DNA from: Piscirickettsiaceae bacterium
Lineage (GTDB): Bacteria > Pseudomonadota > Gammaproteobacteria > Nitrosococcales > Methylophagaceae
Assembly (NCBI GenBank): GCA_024685995.1
Contig: JAIBDY010000009.1
Coordinates: 1-56,794 of the forward strand
DNA length: 56,794 bases
Reading direction: 5' to 3'
The notes under the pieces were generated by a model. The model saw nothing but the letters and a program-made list of their open reading frames with translations, was not told the origin of the DNA and did no database searches. The position numbers were made by a program, and so were the translations under genes. Below, in pieces: positions 47,176-56,769 of the stretch. Each line of letters opens with the position of its first letter. Position 1 is the stretch's first letter.

Positions 47176-47778
47176 ATGAATATTAAGGAAGCGATCGTCA
47201 ACCGTCGGTCGATCAAACATTTTGACCCTGAACATCAAATGACTGAAGCAGAAATCCATGAGCTCATGTCACATGTCATCCTGTCTCCCACTGCTTTTAA
47301 TATTCAACATTGGCGTTTTGTTCGTGTCATCGATCCAGCCAAAAGGCAACAAATTCAAGCCGCTAGCTTCGGTCAAACCCAAGTCACGGAAGCCTCATTA
47401 TTATTGGTATTATGTGCCGACTTAAATGCTTGGGAAAAGCAACCCAAACGTTATTGGAGAGAGGCGCCACAAGATGTACAAGACTTTCTCTTACCGGCGA
47501 TTGCGGACTATTACACCAACCATCATCAAGCGCAACGTGATGAATGTTTTCGTTCGAGTAGTATTGCAGCGATGAGCATTATGCTCATGGCGCAAGAAAT
47601 GGGTTATGACAGTTGTCCAATGGACGGTTTTGATTTTGATAAGGTCGCGAAAATTATTAACTTACCGCATGATCATATCATCACCATGATGATGGTCGTG
47701 GGTAAAAAGAAAGTAGATGCAAGACCACGAGCAGGGCAATTGCCACTGAATGAAGTCTTTTTCGATGACAGTTTCTAG
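47176..47778 (+). CDS. Nitroreductase-family flavoprotein
   Basis: An FMN-dependent NAD(P)H oxidoreductase of about 200 residues. NRRSIKHFDPEHQMTEAEI is the N-terminal FMN-phosphate-binding motif, LSPTAFNIQHWRFVRVID follows, and SSSIAAMSIMLMAQEMGYDS is the helix characteristic of the family. Members reduce nitroaromatics, quinones or flavins; the substrate here is not readable. It follows the secretin-like gene by 30 bases and converges on the diguanylate cyclase with five bases between stops. Confidence 0.87.
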   Translation: MNIKEAIVNRRSIKHFDPEHQMTEAEIHELMSHVILSPTAFNIQHWRFVRVIDPAKRQQIQAASFGQTQVTEASLLLVLCADLNAWEKQPKRYWREAPQDVQDFLLPAIADYYTNHHQAQRDECFRSSSIAAMSIMLMAQEMGYDSCPMDGFDFDKVAKIINLPHDHIITMMMVVGKKKVDARPRAGQLPLNEVFFDDSF

Positions 47779-47783
47779 GCAAG

Positions 47784-48815
47784 CTAGATAATGGGCGGAT
47801 GTGCTTCTGAAGTACTATTTCTGCCTTTGCGCTTAGAATGGTATAAGGCGCGATCTGCACGTTGTAGAAAACTATCGACCCCTTCCGTTTGACAGTACGC
47901 CGCAACGCCAAAAGACATGGTGATTTGTCCTAATGGTGCTTTATTATCCTTACGTTGAATACGCTTAGCAGCAACTTCCTCACGGATTGTTTCTGCTAAT
48001 TTTTTCGCATCGGCAATAGAGGTATCAATCAATGTAATGGTAAATTCTTCCCCACCATATCTCGCCACGAAGTCACGACCCTTTAGTTGTGATTTCAGGA
48101 TATTGGCAATAATTTTAAGTACTTGATCACCCACTAAATGGCCATGAATAGCATTGATCTCTCTAAAATGGTCTAAATCACAAAAAATGACCGATAATGC
48201 CTGTTCAGAACGCTCTGCTTCATTAACAATTTGATGTATATACTCATCAAAGGCTTTACGGTTAGCCAAGCCTGTCAATCGATCTGTTTTGGCTTGTCGC
48301 TTTGTGTCTTCCACATCTATTTTTAGCTCTTCAATATCTGCTATCGCCGAATTCAGCCTATCCGTTAAGAGCTGATTACAAGACATCGCTTGTTCAGTTT
48401 CTTTCATCACATCCGTAATCACATCGTGAATTTGTTCACGCGTCATATCTAGGTGTAATTTACCCAAAGCTTCGGCTAATTGATTTGTAGAATCAGAGGC
48501 CGCGGTGGCACCCGTTTTGGCATATTTTAGAATTTCTGCCAATACACTACGTAAGCCATCCTTTTGTTCATGTAAGTTGGGCTCAATTTTGTCTGACTTT
48601 AAATAGCGTTCATAGAGCTCCTGCGTACGTTGATTAGAAAACGATCCATGTTCTGCGATATCCATGTCGATCGTTTCGCTAAGCTCCATATTCGCGCCAG
48701 AGACGTATTCGTACCAGACAGCATAACTGTTTGGTGTCATCGTAATACCATATTTTTTCATTAATGGTATCGCCAGACGCATATACTCAGCAATTTTTTG
48801 CTCTTCTTCTTCCAT
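47784..48815 (-). CDS. Diguanylate cyclase (GGEEF)
   Basis: A 343-residue soluble protein with a helical N-terminal part (residues 1-170; AEYMRLAIPLMKKYGITMTP is the start of a common, uncharacterised DGC-associated domain) and a coiled coil (EELKIDVEDTKRQAKTDRL), then a GGDEF-type domain with GGEEF at 254-258. The catalytic residues are intact, so c-di-GMP synthesis is expected. The product-inhibition site should be RxxD five residues before GGEEF; here it is KGRD, with Lys replacing Arg, so feedback inhibition may be lost. No membrane segment is visible. Confidence 0.88.
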   Translation of the reverse strand: MEEEEQKIAEYMRLAIPLMKKYGITMTPNSYAVWYEYVSGANMELSETIDMDIAEHGSFSNQRTQELYERYLKSDKIEPNLHEQKDGLRSVLAEILKYAKTGATAASDSTNQLAEALGKLHLDMTREQIHDVITDVMKETEQAMSCNQLLTDRLNSAIADIEELKIDVEDTKRQAKTDRLTGLANRKAFDEYIHQIVNEAERSEQALSVIFCDLDHFREINAIHGHLVGDQVLKIIANILKSQLKGRDFVARYGGEEFTITLIDTSIADAKKLAETIREEVAAKRIQRKDNKAPLGQITMSFGVAAYCQTEGVDSFLQRADRALYHSKRKGRNSTSEAHPPII

Positions 48816-48856
48816 ATTTACTCACTTAAACATGGAAACTGTAACGTCTGCCTGAC

Positions 48857-50077
48857 TCAGCTGTTTTTGGCAGCTATCCTCAACCTGAGTGCGTTTAACT
48901 TAATAAAGCCTTCCGCATCCTTTTGGTTATAAGCACCGTCATCGTCTTCGAATGTAGCAATAGACTCGTCAAACAAGCTATTTTCTTCAGACAAACGACC
49001 CACAACAATTACATTTCCTTTATAGAGCTTTATTCTAACCAATCCATTGACTGTTTTTTGTGATGCATCAATCATTTTTTGTAGCATCTCACGTTCAGGG
49101 GACCACCAATATCCGTTATACACTAAACTAGCGTACTTGGGCATTAGTTCATCTTTTAAATGGGCGACCTCACGATCTAATGTTAACGACTCTACCGCCC
49201 GGTGAGCGCGTAGCATAATCGTGCCTGCTGGCGTTTCGTAACATCCTCTAGACTTCATACCAACATAACGGTTTTCAACCAAATCTAAGCGACCAATCCC
49301 ATTTTCACCACCGACTTTATTTAAATATGTCATCACGGTTGCCGGAGACATGTTTTCATCATTGATAGCAACAATATCACCTTGCTCATATCTCAATTCG
49401 AGATATGTTGGCTTGTCTGGCGCTTCTTCTGGAGAAACACTCCAACGCCACATTGACGCTTCAGGTTCGTTCCACGGATCTTCGAGCATATCTCCTTCAT
49501 AAGAGATATGTAGCAAGTTGGCATCCATCGAGTAAGGTGATTTCTTACCACGCTTCATTTCAACAGGAATACCATGTTTCTCAGCATAATCCAGTAATTT
49601 TTGACGCGAATTTAAGTCCCATTCGCGCCAAGGTGCGATCACTTTTATATCTGGATTTAGGGCATAAGCGCCAAGTTCAAAGCGCACTTGATCATTTCCC
49701 TTACCAGTTGCACCATGCGAAACAGCTTCGGCACCTGTCTCTCTAGCAATTTCGATTAACCGTTTAGCTATCAAGGGTCTTGCAATTGAAGTCCCTAGCA
49801 AATACTCGCCTTCATAAATCGTATTGGCTCGGAACATTGGGAAAACGTAATCACGTGCGAACTCCTCACGTAAATCTTCGATATAAATTTCTTTGATCCC
49901 CATCGCCTTGGCCTTTTCACGGGCGGGTTCCACTTCTTCACCTTGTCCAATATCGGCAGTAAACGTGACCACTTCACAGTCATAAACGTCTTGCAACCAT
50001 TTTAAAATAACCGATGTATCCAGCCCACCAGAATAGGCAAGGACAACTTTATTAATTTTGGGTGAAGATGAGGTCAT
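48857..50077 (-). CDS. argG: Argininosuccinate synthase (ArgG)
   Basis: Condenses citrulline and aspartate with ATP in arginine synthesis. The 406 residues show the PP-loop [13 protein letters not shown] at the N terminus, [56 protein letters not shown] and [20 protein letters not shown]. It is of the short type 1 group found in many Gram-negatives. It is monocistronic between the diguanylate cyclase and the Dam-like gene. No operator for ArgR is recognisable by eye. Confidence 0.96.
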   Translation of the reverse strand: MTSSSPKINKVVLAYSGGLDTSVILKWLQDVYDCEVVTFTADIGQGEEVEPAREKAKAMGIKEIYIEDLREEFARDYVFPMFRANTIYEGEYLLGTSIARPLIAKRLIEIARETGAEAVSHGATGKGNDQVRFELGAYALNPDIKVIAPWREWDLNSRQKLLDYAEKHGIPVEMKRGKKSPYSMDANLLHISYEGDMLEDPWNEPEASMWRWSVSPEEAPDKPTYLELRYEQGDIVAINDENMSPATVMTYLNKVGGENGIGRLDLVENRYVGMKSRGCYETPAGTIMLRAHRAVESLTLDREVAHLKDELMPKYASLVYNGYWWSPEREMLQKMIDASQKTVNGLVRIKLYKGNVIVVGRLSEENSLFDESIATFEDDDGAYNQKDAEGFIKLNALRLRIAAKNS

Positions 50078-50131
50078 ACCTTGGTGCTTCCTGTATTTAT
50101 GTAAGATCGCTAAAAAAGTCGCATTATTGTA

Positions 50132-50923
50132 TCAAATACCACGGAGTGCGAGCACTTCTTTTACGACTTGACGTCCATTACCCTTACAACTAATCCGGCG
50201 TGGCGCATCAAGGTAAAGTAATTTGAAATTAAGGCTTTTATAGAGTTTTTTAATATTCGTTGTGGCCTGATTTGATAATATCACTGGGCCTTTATGTTGC
50301 GATAACCATGCCGCTAAGCGTTCTTGATCTTCCCAATTAAACCCTTGTTGCGAGTATTGTCTGAACGGCACATCATAAGGTGGATCCGCATAAATAAAAT
50401 CATCGTCTTCAATCGCCAGTTCAGCAAAGTCTTGTTGGGTAAATTGCCATTGGTTGAGTTGCTTTTGATAATGCAAGAAATCACGTTGATAATTAATATT
50501 TTTATATCGACCAAACGGGACGTTATACCCACCGGATTGATTAAACCGACACAAACCGTTATAGCCAGTTCTGTTCAGATAATAAAATAACTGTGCAGAT
50601 TTCGCTTGTTGTTTGTTTTCTTGGTTCAGCTGATTAAATAAAGCGCGGTGCTGATAATATAGGCTTTCATCATTTTCTAACGCAATATCAAGGGACAGGC
50701 CTTGTTGTAACTGCTGATAAAAATTGATCAACGCTGGATTGACATCGTTTAACAATGCTTTATCTGGCAATAAGCCTAAGGCAACAGATAGTCCGCCACA
50801 AAATGGCTCCACTAAGCGTGTGGACCGGTGTTTCGACCAAAAATGGCTTAACTTCGGGATCAACCAGCGTTTCCCCCCCGCCCACTTTAGCGGTGGTTTG
50901 AGTTCGGTTGCTTGCTGGTTCAT
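50132..50923 (-). CDS. D12-class DNA adenine methylase (Dam-like)
   Basis: An N6-adenine methyltransferase of the D12/Dam class. The 263 residues show the SAM-binding motif LKWAGGKRWLIPKLSHFW (FxGxG type region VEPFCGGLSVALGL), FYYLNRTGYNGLCRFNQSGG and the catalytic motif YADPPYDVPF (DPPY). This layout matches solitary Dam, which methylates GATC, but the recognition sequence cannot be read from the protein. The ATG at 50923 is preferred over an upstream TTG at 50929. No endonuclease gene is nearby, so it is an orphan methylase, probably with regulatory or repair roles. Confidence 0.85.
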   Translation of the reverse strand: MNQQATELKPPLKWAGGKRWLIPKLSHFWSKHRSTRLVEPFCGGLSVALGLLPDKALLNDVNPALINFYQQLQQGLSLDIALENDESLYYQHRALFNQLNQENKQQAKSAQLFYYLNRTGYNGLCRFNQSGGYNVPFGRYKNINYQRDFLHYQKQLNQWQFTQQDFAELAIEDDDFIYADPPYDVPFRQYSQQGFNWEDQERLAAWLSQHKGPVILSNQATTNIKKLYKSLNFKLLYLDAPRRISCKGNGRQVVKEVLALRGI

Positions 50924-50977
50924 CGACAATGGTTCACTTTGGACAAACCTTTTAACTTCCTATGCTCTAATTCAGTG

Positions 50978-51013
50978 AAAGGTGCAGTTAAACACGACGT
51001 TAACTGCACCTTT
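50978..51013. terminator. Hairpin terminator downstream of lpd
   Basis: AAAGGTGCAGTTAA (50978-50991) pairs with TTAACTGCACCTTT (51000-51013) around an eight-base loop. It lies five bases after the lpd stop. On the minus strand the stem is followed by TTTC, a weak tail; on the plus strand by T6. It probably ends the aceE-aceF-lpd transcript and keeps it from the Dam-like gene. Confidence 0.7.
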
Positions 51014-51018
51014 TTTCG

Positions 51019-52785
51019 CTATTTCGAATGCAATGTTTTTCTCGGTGGCATCAGATCCGTGATGTTACCTTCTGCCATTTCTGCAGCAAACCCTAATGTC
51101 TCTGATAAGGTTGGGTGGGGATGTATTGTCATACCGATATCTTCTGCATCAGCACCCATCTCTAAGGCCAATACAGCTTCAGCAATGAGTTCGCCTGCAT
51201 TGGGACCAACAATACCCGCGCCAATCAACCTTCCAGTTTCTTTTTCAAATAGCGCTTTGGTCAGACCTTCATCTCGGCCAATACTCAAACTACGACCACT
51301 AGCAGCCCAAGGGAATGCGCCTTTAACATAGTCGATACCTTCGGCTTTCGCTTCTGCTTCGCTTTTACCCATCCAAGCCACTTCGGGATCTGTGTAAGCG
51401 ACCGATGGTATGGTCATCGGGTCAAAGGCCGCTTTCTGGCCTGCTATTACTTCGGCTGCCACTTTTGCTTCATGGACCGCCTTGTGGGCCAACATTGGTT
51501 GACCGACAATATCGCCAATTGCATAGATATGTGGCACATTGCTTCGCATTTGAGCATCCACGTCAATAAAGCCATAATCATTAACGTGTAAACCAGCCGC
51601 TTCAGCATTAATGAGTTTACCGTTGGGGGTACGACCCACAGCGACTAAAATCTTATCGAAAACCGCTGTATCTGGGGCATCTTTACCTTCAAAACCGACC
51701 TTGAGACCTTGTTTTTGTGGTTCGATGCTCGCCACTTTCGTATTCAGATATATCGCTTCGTATTGACCTTGTACACGTTTTAACAACGGTTTAACAATAT
51801 CTTTATCCGCACCCGGTATTAAACTATCTTGTAATTCAACAACGGTAATATCTGAGCCTAGCGCATTGTAGACAGTGGCCATTTCCAGGCCAATAATCCC
51901 GCCACCAATCACTAATAGTTTTTTAGGAATATTTTCTAAATCTAGAGCATCAGTTGAATCCATCATTCGTGGATCATCATGCGGGAAAACAGGGATTTTA
52001 GTAACGCGAGACCCTGCTGCAACGATACAATTATCAAAACTAATGGTTTTCATACCATCGGGTGTATCGACTTGTAGGGTATGGCTACCGCTAAAGCTCG
52101 CTTCACCTTGAATGATCTCAACCTTGCGTTGTTTGGCTAACGCTTTTAGTCCGCCAGTGAGTTTTTCAACAATACTGTTTTTCCAGCTTTCTATTTTTCG
52201 GATATCAATGTCAGGTTTTGCAAACGTGACGCCATGGTCGCCCATATCCGCCGCTTCATTGATAATTTGCGCGGTATGCAATAAGGCTTTTGAAGGAATA
52301 CAGCCAACATTCAGGCAAACGCCGCCAATACGGGCATGGCGTTCAATCATAATCACTTGTTGACCTAAGTCTGCGGCTCGGAATGCGGCAGTATAACCAC
52401 CTGGGCCAGACCCTAAGACGACAGTCTGGGCATGCATATCGGCATCAGCGCTGCTTGTTGATATAGCACTCGTTGTCACAGCAGCAGCTTCCGGTGCTTT
52501 TGCCACTGGTTCAGCCATTGGTTTTGCTGTTGATTCTGCGGCGACTTCTGCCACATCAAGTGTCAGAATGACATCGCCTTGCGCGACTTTGTCACCAACA
52601 GTGACGTTCAAACTGGCAACCGTACCTGCGTGAGTACTTGGAATTTCCATTGCGGCTTTATCTGATTCAAGCGTGAGAATATCTTGGTTTTCGGTAACGG
52701 TATCACCGACTGCAACCAAAACTTCAATAACTTCTACTGCATCAAAGTCACCAATATCAGGCACTTTTATTTCAATCACACTCAT
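51019..52785 (-). CDS. lpdA: Dihydrolipoyl dehydrogenase with lipoyl domain (Lpd)
   Basis: E3 subunit of the pyruvate dehydrogenase complex, reoxidising the lipoyl group with NAD+. The 588 residues carry an N-terminal lipoyl domain (residues 1-75, ESDKAAMEIPSTHAG with the lipoylated Lys), an Ala/Pro linker and then the flavoprotein: FAD site VLGSGPGGYTAAFRAADLG, redox disulfide GGVCLNVGCIPSKALLH, NAD site VIGGGIIGLEMATV and C-terminal MTIHPHPTLSETLG with the catalytic His-Glu. The lipoyl fusion is absent from E. coli Lpd (474). It starts in an ATGA overlap with aceF and is the last gene of the operon. Confidence 0.95.
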   Translation of the reverse strand: MSVIEIKVPDIGDFDAVEVIEVLVAVGDTVTENQDILTLESDKAAMEIPSTHAGTVASLNVTVGDKVAQGDVILTLDVAEVAAESTAKPMAEPVAKAPEAAAVTTSAISTSSADADMHAQTVVLGSGPGGYTAAFRAADLGQQVIMIERHARIGGVCLNVGCIPSKALLHTAQIINEAADMGDHGVTFAKPDIDIRKIESWKNSIVEKLTGGLKALAKQRKVEIIQGEASFSGSHTLQVDTPDGMKTISFDNCIVAAGSRVTKIPVFPHDDPRMMDSTDALDLENIPKKLLVIGGGIIGLEMATVYNALGSDITVVELQDSLIPGADKDIVKPLLKRVQGQYEAIYLNTKVASIEPQKQGLKVGFEGKDAPDTAVFDKILVAVGRTPNGKLINAEAAGLHVNDYGFIDVDAQMRSNVPHIYAIGDIVGQPMLAHKAVHEAKVAAEVIAGQKAAFDPMTIPSVAYTDPEVAWMGKSEAEAKAEGIDYVKGAFPWAASGRSLSIGRDEGLTKALFEKETGRLIGAGIVGPNAGELIAEAVLALEMGADAEDIGMTIHPHPTLSETLGFAAEMAEGNITDLMPPRKTLHSK

Positions 52786-54110
52786 AATAGGACCTTTCTA
52801 ATATCAGTTAGCATATGGTTCACATGGGTGACAAAGCGTGCACCCAATGCACCATCAACCACCCGATGATCGTAAGAGACCGACAATGGCAACATCAATT
52901 TGGGTTCAAACTCTTTACCATTCCAAACGGGCTGCATTTTGTGGCGACCCACACCTAAAATAGCCACTTCAGGGGCATTGACAATTGGCGTGAAGAAACT
53001 ACCACCGATACCACCGAGGCTTGAAATAGAGAAAGTCCCCCCTTGTAAGTCTTTTGCCGTTAAAGCACCCTCTCGTGCACGACCACTGATTTCACCCAAC
53101 TCGCCAGCGAGTTCCAAAAAGCCTTTTTTATCGACGTCTTTAATGACGGGGACCATCAAGCCATTCGGGGTATCAACTGCCACGCCGATGTTGTAATAGG
53201 TCTTCATAATCAAATGTTCTTTGTCTTCACTCAAAGACGAGTTTAGCTCTGGGAACTTTTTAAGACTTGCTACGACCGCTTTCATAATAAAGACCAACGG
53301 TGTCAGATTGACACCTTGTTTGGCAGCAGCCTCTTTATTTTCTTTTCTGAACTGTTCTAACTCTGTGATATCCGCTTCGTCAAACTGCGTCACATGTGGA
53401 ATATTTAACCAACAGGCATGCAAATGTTTGCCAGAAATTTTCTTAATCCTGGATAATTCAACATTCTCAATATCACCAAATTTCTCGAAGTTGATGACTG
53501 GCACTGCTGGAATCGCCGCTGTCGCAGTCGTTTCAGGCGCATTCACTTTTTGTTTAACAAAGTTTTGGACATCGCCTTTAGTGATTCGGCCTTTCACGCC
53601 CGACCCCGTCACGTTAGCTAGCGTCACACCCAGTTCGCGGGCAAATTGGCGCACTGAAGGCGAAGCATGGGCTTGTTTAATAGCAGATTTACTATCCGGT
53701 GCAAATGGCACCAACTCAGGCTCAGGCTCTGCAACTGTTTTAGGTTTAGCCATAGCGTCAGCGACGATGGCAGCTGCTATTGACTTACCAGCGCTGACCG
53801 CAGCTTTCGGCGCTGTGGTTGGCTCAGCAACCTCTTCCACAGGCGCTTTCGATGTCACACTCGCATCTGCACTCACTTCCGCGATGGCAATCACATCGCC
53901 TTCTTTTACTTTGTCACCGACAGCGACTTTTAATTCTTTAATCACACCCGCAGTTGGCGAAGGAATTTCCATTGCTGCTTTATCTGATTCTAAGGTAATA
54001 ATATCTTGATTAACATCAACACTATCGCCTTCGGCAATCAATACTTCAATGATTTCTACTTCGTCAAAATCACCGACATCGGGTACTTTTATTTCGATCA
54101 ACTCCATCAT
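52782..54110 (-). CDS. aceF: Dihydrolipoyllysine acetyltransferase (AceF, E2)
   Basis: Core enzyme of pyruvate dehydrogenase, transferring acetyl from lipoyl to CoA. The 442 residues hold one lipoyl domain (1-75, lipoyl Lys in ESDKAAMEIPSPTAG), an Ala/Pro/Glu linker, the E3/E1-binding domain (about 155-190; ASPSVRQFARELGVTLANVT), and the catalytic core with VSYDHRVVDGALGARF, the CoA-acetyltransferase motif. E. coli AceF has three lipoyl domains. The start at 54110 (or the next codon 54107) follows AAGGA. It begins one base after the aceE stop and overlaps lpd as ATGA. Confidence 0.95.
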   Translation of the reverse strand: MMELIEIKVPDVGDFDEVEIIEVLIAEGDSVDVNQDIITLESDKAAMEIPSPTAGVIKELKVAVGDKVKEGDVIAIAEVSADASVTSKAPVEEVAEPTTAPKAAVSAGKSIAAAIVADAMAKPKTVAEPEPELVPFAPDSKSAIKQAHASPSVRQFARELGVTLANVTGSGVKGRITKGDVQNFVKQKVNAPETTATAAIPAVPVINFEKFGDIENVELSRIKKISGKHLHACWLNIPHVTQFDEADITELEQFRKENKEAAAKQGVNLTPLVFIMKAVVASLKKFPELNSSLSEDKEHLIMKTYYNIGVAVDTPNGLMVPVIKDVDKKGFLELAGELGEISGRAREGALTAKDLQGGTFSISSLGGIGGSFFTPIVNAPEVAILGVGRHKMQPVWNGKEFEPKLMLPLSVSYDHRVVDGALGARFVTHVNHMLTDIRKVLL

Positions 54111-54111
54111 T

Positions 54112-56769
54112 TTATCCTTTATTTGGCGCCAGGGCGTCAGCATTAATGTTGTATTGCTTAATTGCTTTATCGACCACATCAGCAGCTATTTGACCTTCTT
54201 GGGCCAAGGCATTTAACGTTGCCACCACGATATGAAAGCGGTCTACTTCAAAAAAGCGCCTCAACTTCTCACGGGTATCAGAACGTCCAAAACCATCGGT
54301 ACCTAATACCGTATAAGGTGCTTTTACCCATGGACGTATCTGTTCCGCATATAGTCGTATATAGTCGGTAGACGCAACGACAACCCCTTCCTGTTCCTCC
54401 AAACATTCCTCAACATAACTACGTTTATTCGCTTCTTGTGGATGAAGACGATTATATCTATCGATAGCCATGCCTTCTCTTGCCAACTCGTTCATGCTAG
54501 TCGCACTCCAGACATTGGCAGAGACTTTCCAATCTTTTTCTAATAGTACTGCTGCGGCTTCTACTTCACGTAAAATAGTGCCGCTGCCAAGCAATTGTGC
54601 TTTCAGTTTATGTTTCCCACCCGATTTAAGCTGGTACAAGCCTTTCAAAATACCTGATTCTGCGCCTTCTGGCATCGCAGGGTGCGCATAGTTTTCATTC
54701 ATCGCAGTAATATAATAGAAGACACTTTCTTGATCTTCGTACATACGACGCATACCGTCATGAACAATCACAGCCATTTCATAAGCATAGGTTGGATCGT
54801 AACTAATACAATTTGGAATCGTACCTGCTTGAATTAAACTGTGACCATCTTGATGTTGTAAGCCTTCACCATTTAATGAAGTACGCCCAGCGGTTGCACC
54901 TAACAAGAAGCCTTTCGCTTGAATATCCCCTGCTAACCACGCTAAATCCCCGATACGTTGGAACCCGAACATCGAATAGTATATATAGAAGGGCACCATA
55001 TTGACGTTATAGTTCGAATACGCTGTGGACGCAGACACCCACTCCGCCATAGCGCCGGCTTCGTTGATACCTTCTTGCAAGATTTGGCCTTTCGTATCTT
55101 CGCGATACCACATCACTTTGCCAGAATCTTCTGGTTCATACATTTGACCCGATGAGGAGTAAATACCCACAGACCGGAATAAACCTTCCATACCAAATGT
55201 ACGCGCTTCATCGGGCACAATTGGGACAATATTCTTGCCTATTTCTTTATCACGAATCAAGGCCGTTAAGATACGTACGAAGGCCATCGTTGTTGATATT
55301 TCACGTTCGCCAGTCGATTTTAATACACCATCGAAGATTTTTAGATCAGGGATTTTTAATGCCTGTGCACTATTATTACGTTTCGGTAAAAAACCACCTA
55401 GTTCTTCACGTCGACTCAATAAATATTTTTGTTCTTCACTGCCTTCTTCTAAGGTAATGAATGGCACATCTTTTTCTATCTGTTCATCGCTCACAGGAAT
55501 ATTGAAGCGATCACGGAAACGTTTCATATGTTCTACCGACATATTCTTCTGAGAGTGGGTCGTGTTTTGACCTTCTCCAGCCCCGCCCATACCATAACCC
55601 TTGACGGTCTTCGCTAAAATAACTGTCGGTTGACCTTGGTGATCACTGGCACTCTTATAGGCTGCATAAATTTTTCTTGGATCATGGCCGCCACGACTCA
55701 AGTGCCATATATCTTGGTCGGTCATATCAGAGACCAGTTCTAATAATTCTGGATATTTACCAAAGAAATGTTCACGTACAAAAGCGCCATCTTTCGATTT
55801 GTAGTTCTGGTATTCACCATCGACCACTTCTTCCATCCGTTTTAATAGCAAACCACTTTTATCTTTTGCTAAAAGGCGATCCCATTCAGAACCCCAAATC
55901 ACTTTAATAACATTCCAACCAGCGCCACGGAAAATAGCTTCCAATTCTTGAATTATCTTGCCATTACCACGTACTGGACCATCTAAACGTTGCAAGTTAC
56001 AGTTAACGACAAAGGTCAGATTATCCAATTTTTCGCGACCCGCTAATGTAATAGCACCTAGCGATTCTGGTTCATCCATCTCGCCATCACCAAGGTAAGC
56101 CCAAACGTTACGGCCTTCAGTTGGTGCGATTTCACGGTGATCCATGTATTTCATAAACCGCGCTTGGTAGATCGCCAATAGTGGGCCTAAGCCCATTGAG
56201 ACTGTCGGGAATTGCCAATAATCTGGCATCAACCAAGGGTGAGGGTACGAAGATAAGCCTTCACCATCCGCCTCAAAACGGAAGTTTAATAATTGTTCTT
56301 CGGTTAACCGACCTTCAAGGAATGATCGCGCGTAGATCCCTGGTGAGGAGTGACCTTGGAAAAAGACCAGGTCAGCACCATTACCAAAATTATCACCTTT
56401 GAAAAAGTGATTAAACCCTACATCATAAAGTGTCGCAGCAGATGAGAAGCTGGCAATATGACCACCAACGGCACCGGGTTTAAGGTTCGCTTTGGTCACC
56501 ATCGCCATCGCGTTCCAGCGGATATATGAGCGTAATTTATGCTCCATTTTCGGATCGCCAGTAATACGCTGCTGCTGATCGACAGGAATGGAGTTTACAT
56601 AAGCGGTATTCGCACTATAAGGCAAGTTCACGCCAGAGCGACGTGCCATATCGATCAGTTTTTCTAAAATATAATGTGCTTTGTTACCGCCTTCAACTTC
56701 AATAATGGACTCTAATGAATCCAGCCACTCTTGGGTTTCTTGCGGATCGTTATCAACAAAATCAGTCAT
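54112..56769 (-). CDS. aceE: Pyruvate dehydrogenase E1 component (AceE)
   Basis: Homodimeric thiamine-dependent E1 that decarboxylates pyruvate and acetylates the lipoyl arm of AceF. The 885 residues (E. coli AceE 887) include AMVTKANLKPGAVGGHIASF, the thiamine diphosphate motif YLGDGEMDEPESLGAI ending in the metal-binding NCNLQRLDGPVRGNG, DPRKIYAAYKSASDH, and TAGRTSLNGEGLQHQDGHSL. The ATG at 56769 is preceded by GAAGG at five bases, so the gene is complete in the window, and the longer frame (TTG at 56781) is not needed. It is the first gene of aceE-aceF-lpd; the promoter lies outside the window. Confidence 0.96.
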   Translation of the reverse strand: MTDFVDNDPQETQEWLDSLESIIEVEGGNKAHYILEKLIDMARRSGVNLPYSANTAYVNSIPVDQQQRITGDPKMEHKLRSYIRWNAMAMVTKANLKPGAVGGHIASFSSAATLYDVGFNHFFKGDNFGNGADLVFFQGHSSPGIYARSFLEGRLTEEQLLNFRFEADGEGLSSYPHPWLMPDYWQFPTVSMGLGPLLAIYQARFMKYMDHREIAPTEGRNVWAYLGDGEMDEPESLGAITLAGREKLDNLTFVVNCNLQRLDGPVRGNGKIIQELEAIFRGAGWNVIKVIWGSEWDRLLAKDKSGLLLKRMEEVVDGEYQNYKSKDGAFVREHFFGKYPELLELVSDMTDQDIWHLSRGGHDPRKIYAAYKSASDHQGQPTVILAKTVKGYGMGGAGEGQNTTHSQKNMSVEHMKRFRDRFNIPVSDEQIEKDVPFITLEEGSEEQKYLLSRREELGGFLPKRNNSAQALKIPDLKIFDGVLKSTGEREISTTMAFVRILTALIRDKEIGKNIVPIVPDEARTFGMEGLFRSVGIYSSSGQMYEPEDSGKVMWYREDTKGQILQEGINEAGAMAEWVSASTAYSNYNVNMVPFYIYYSMFGFQRIGDLAWLAGDIQAKGFLLGATAGRTSLNGEGLQHQDGHSLIQAGTIPNCISYDPTYAYEMAVIVHDGMRRMYEDQESVFYYITAMNENYAHPAMPEGAESGILKGLYQLKSGGKHKLKAQLLGSGTILREVEAAAVLLEKDWKVSANVWSATSMNELAREGMAIDRYNRLHPQEANKRSYVEECLEEQEGVVVASTDYIRLYAEQIRPWVKAPYTVLGTDGFGRSDTREKLRRFFEVDRFHIVVATLNALAQEGQIAADVVDKAIKQYNINADALAPNKG

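Noticed and set aside
53221-54009. 262-codon open frame on the plus strand opposite aceF
   Set aside because: It lies entirely antisense to aceF, and is rich in Ala, Ser, Thr and Pro simply because the aceF linker is. It has no ribosome site and no family resemblance.
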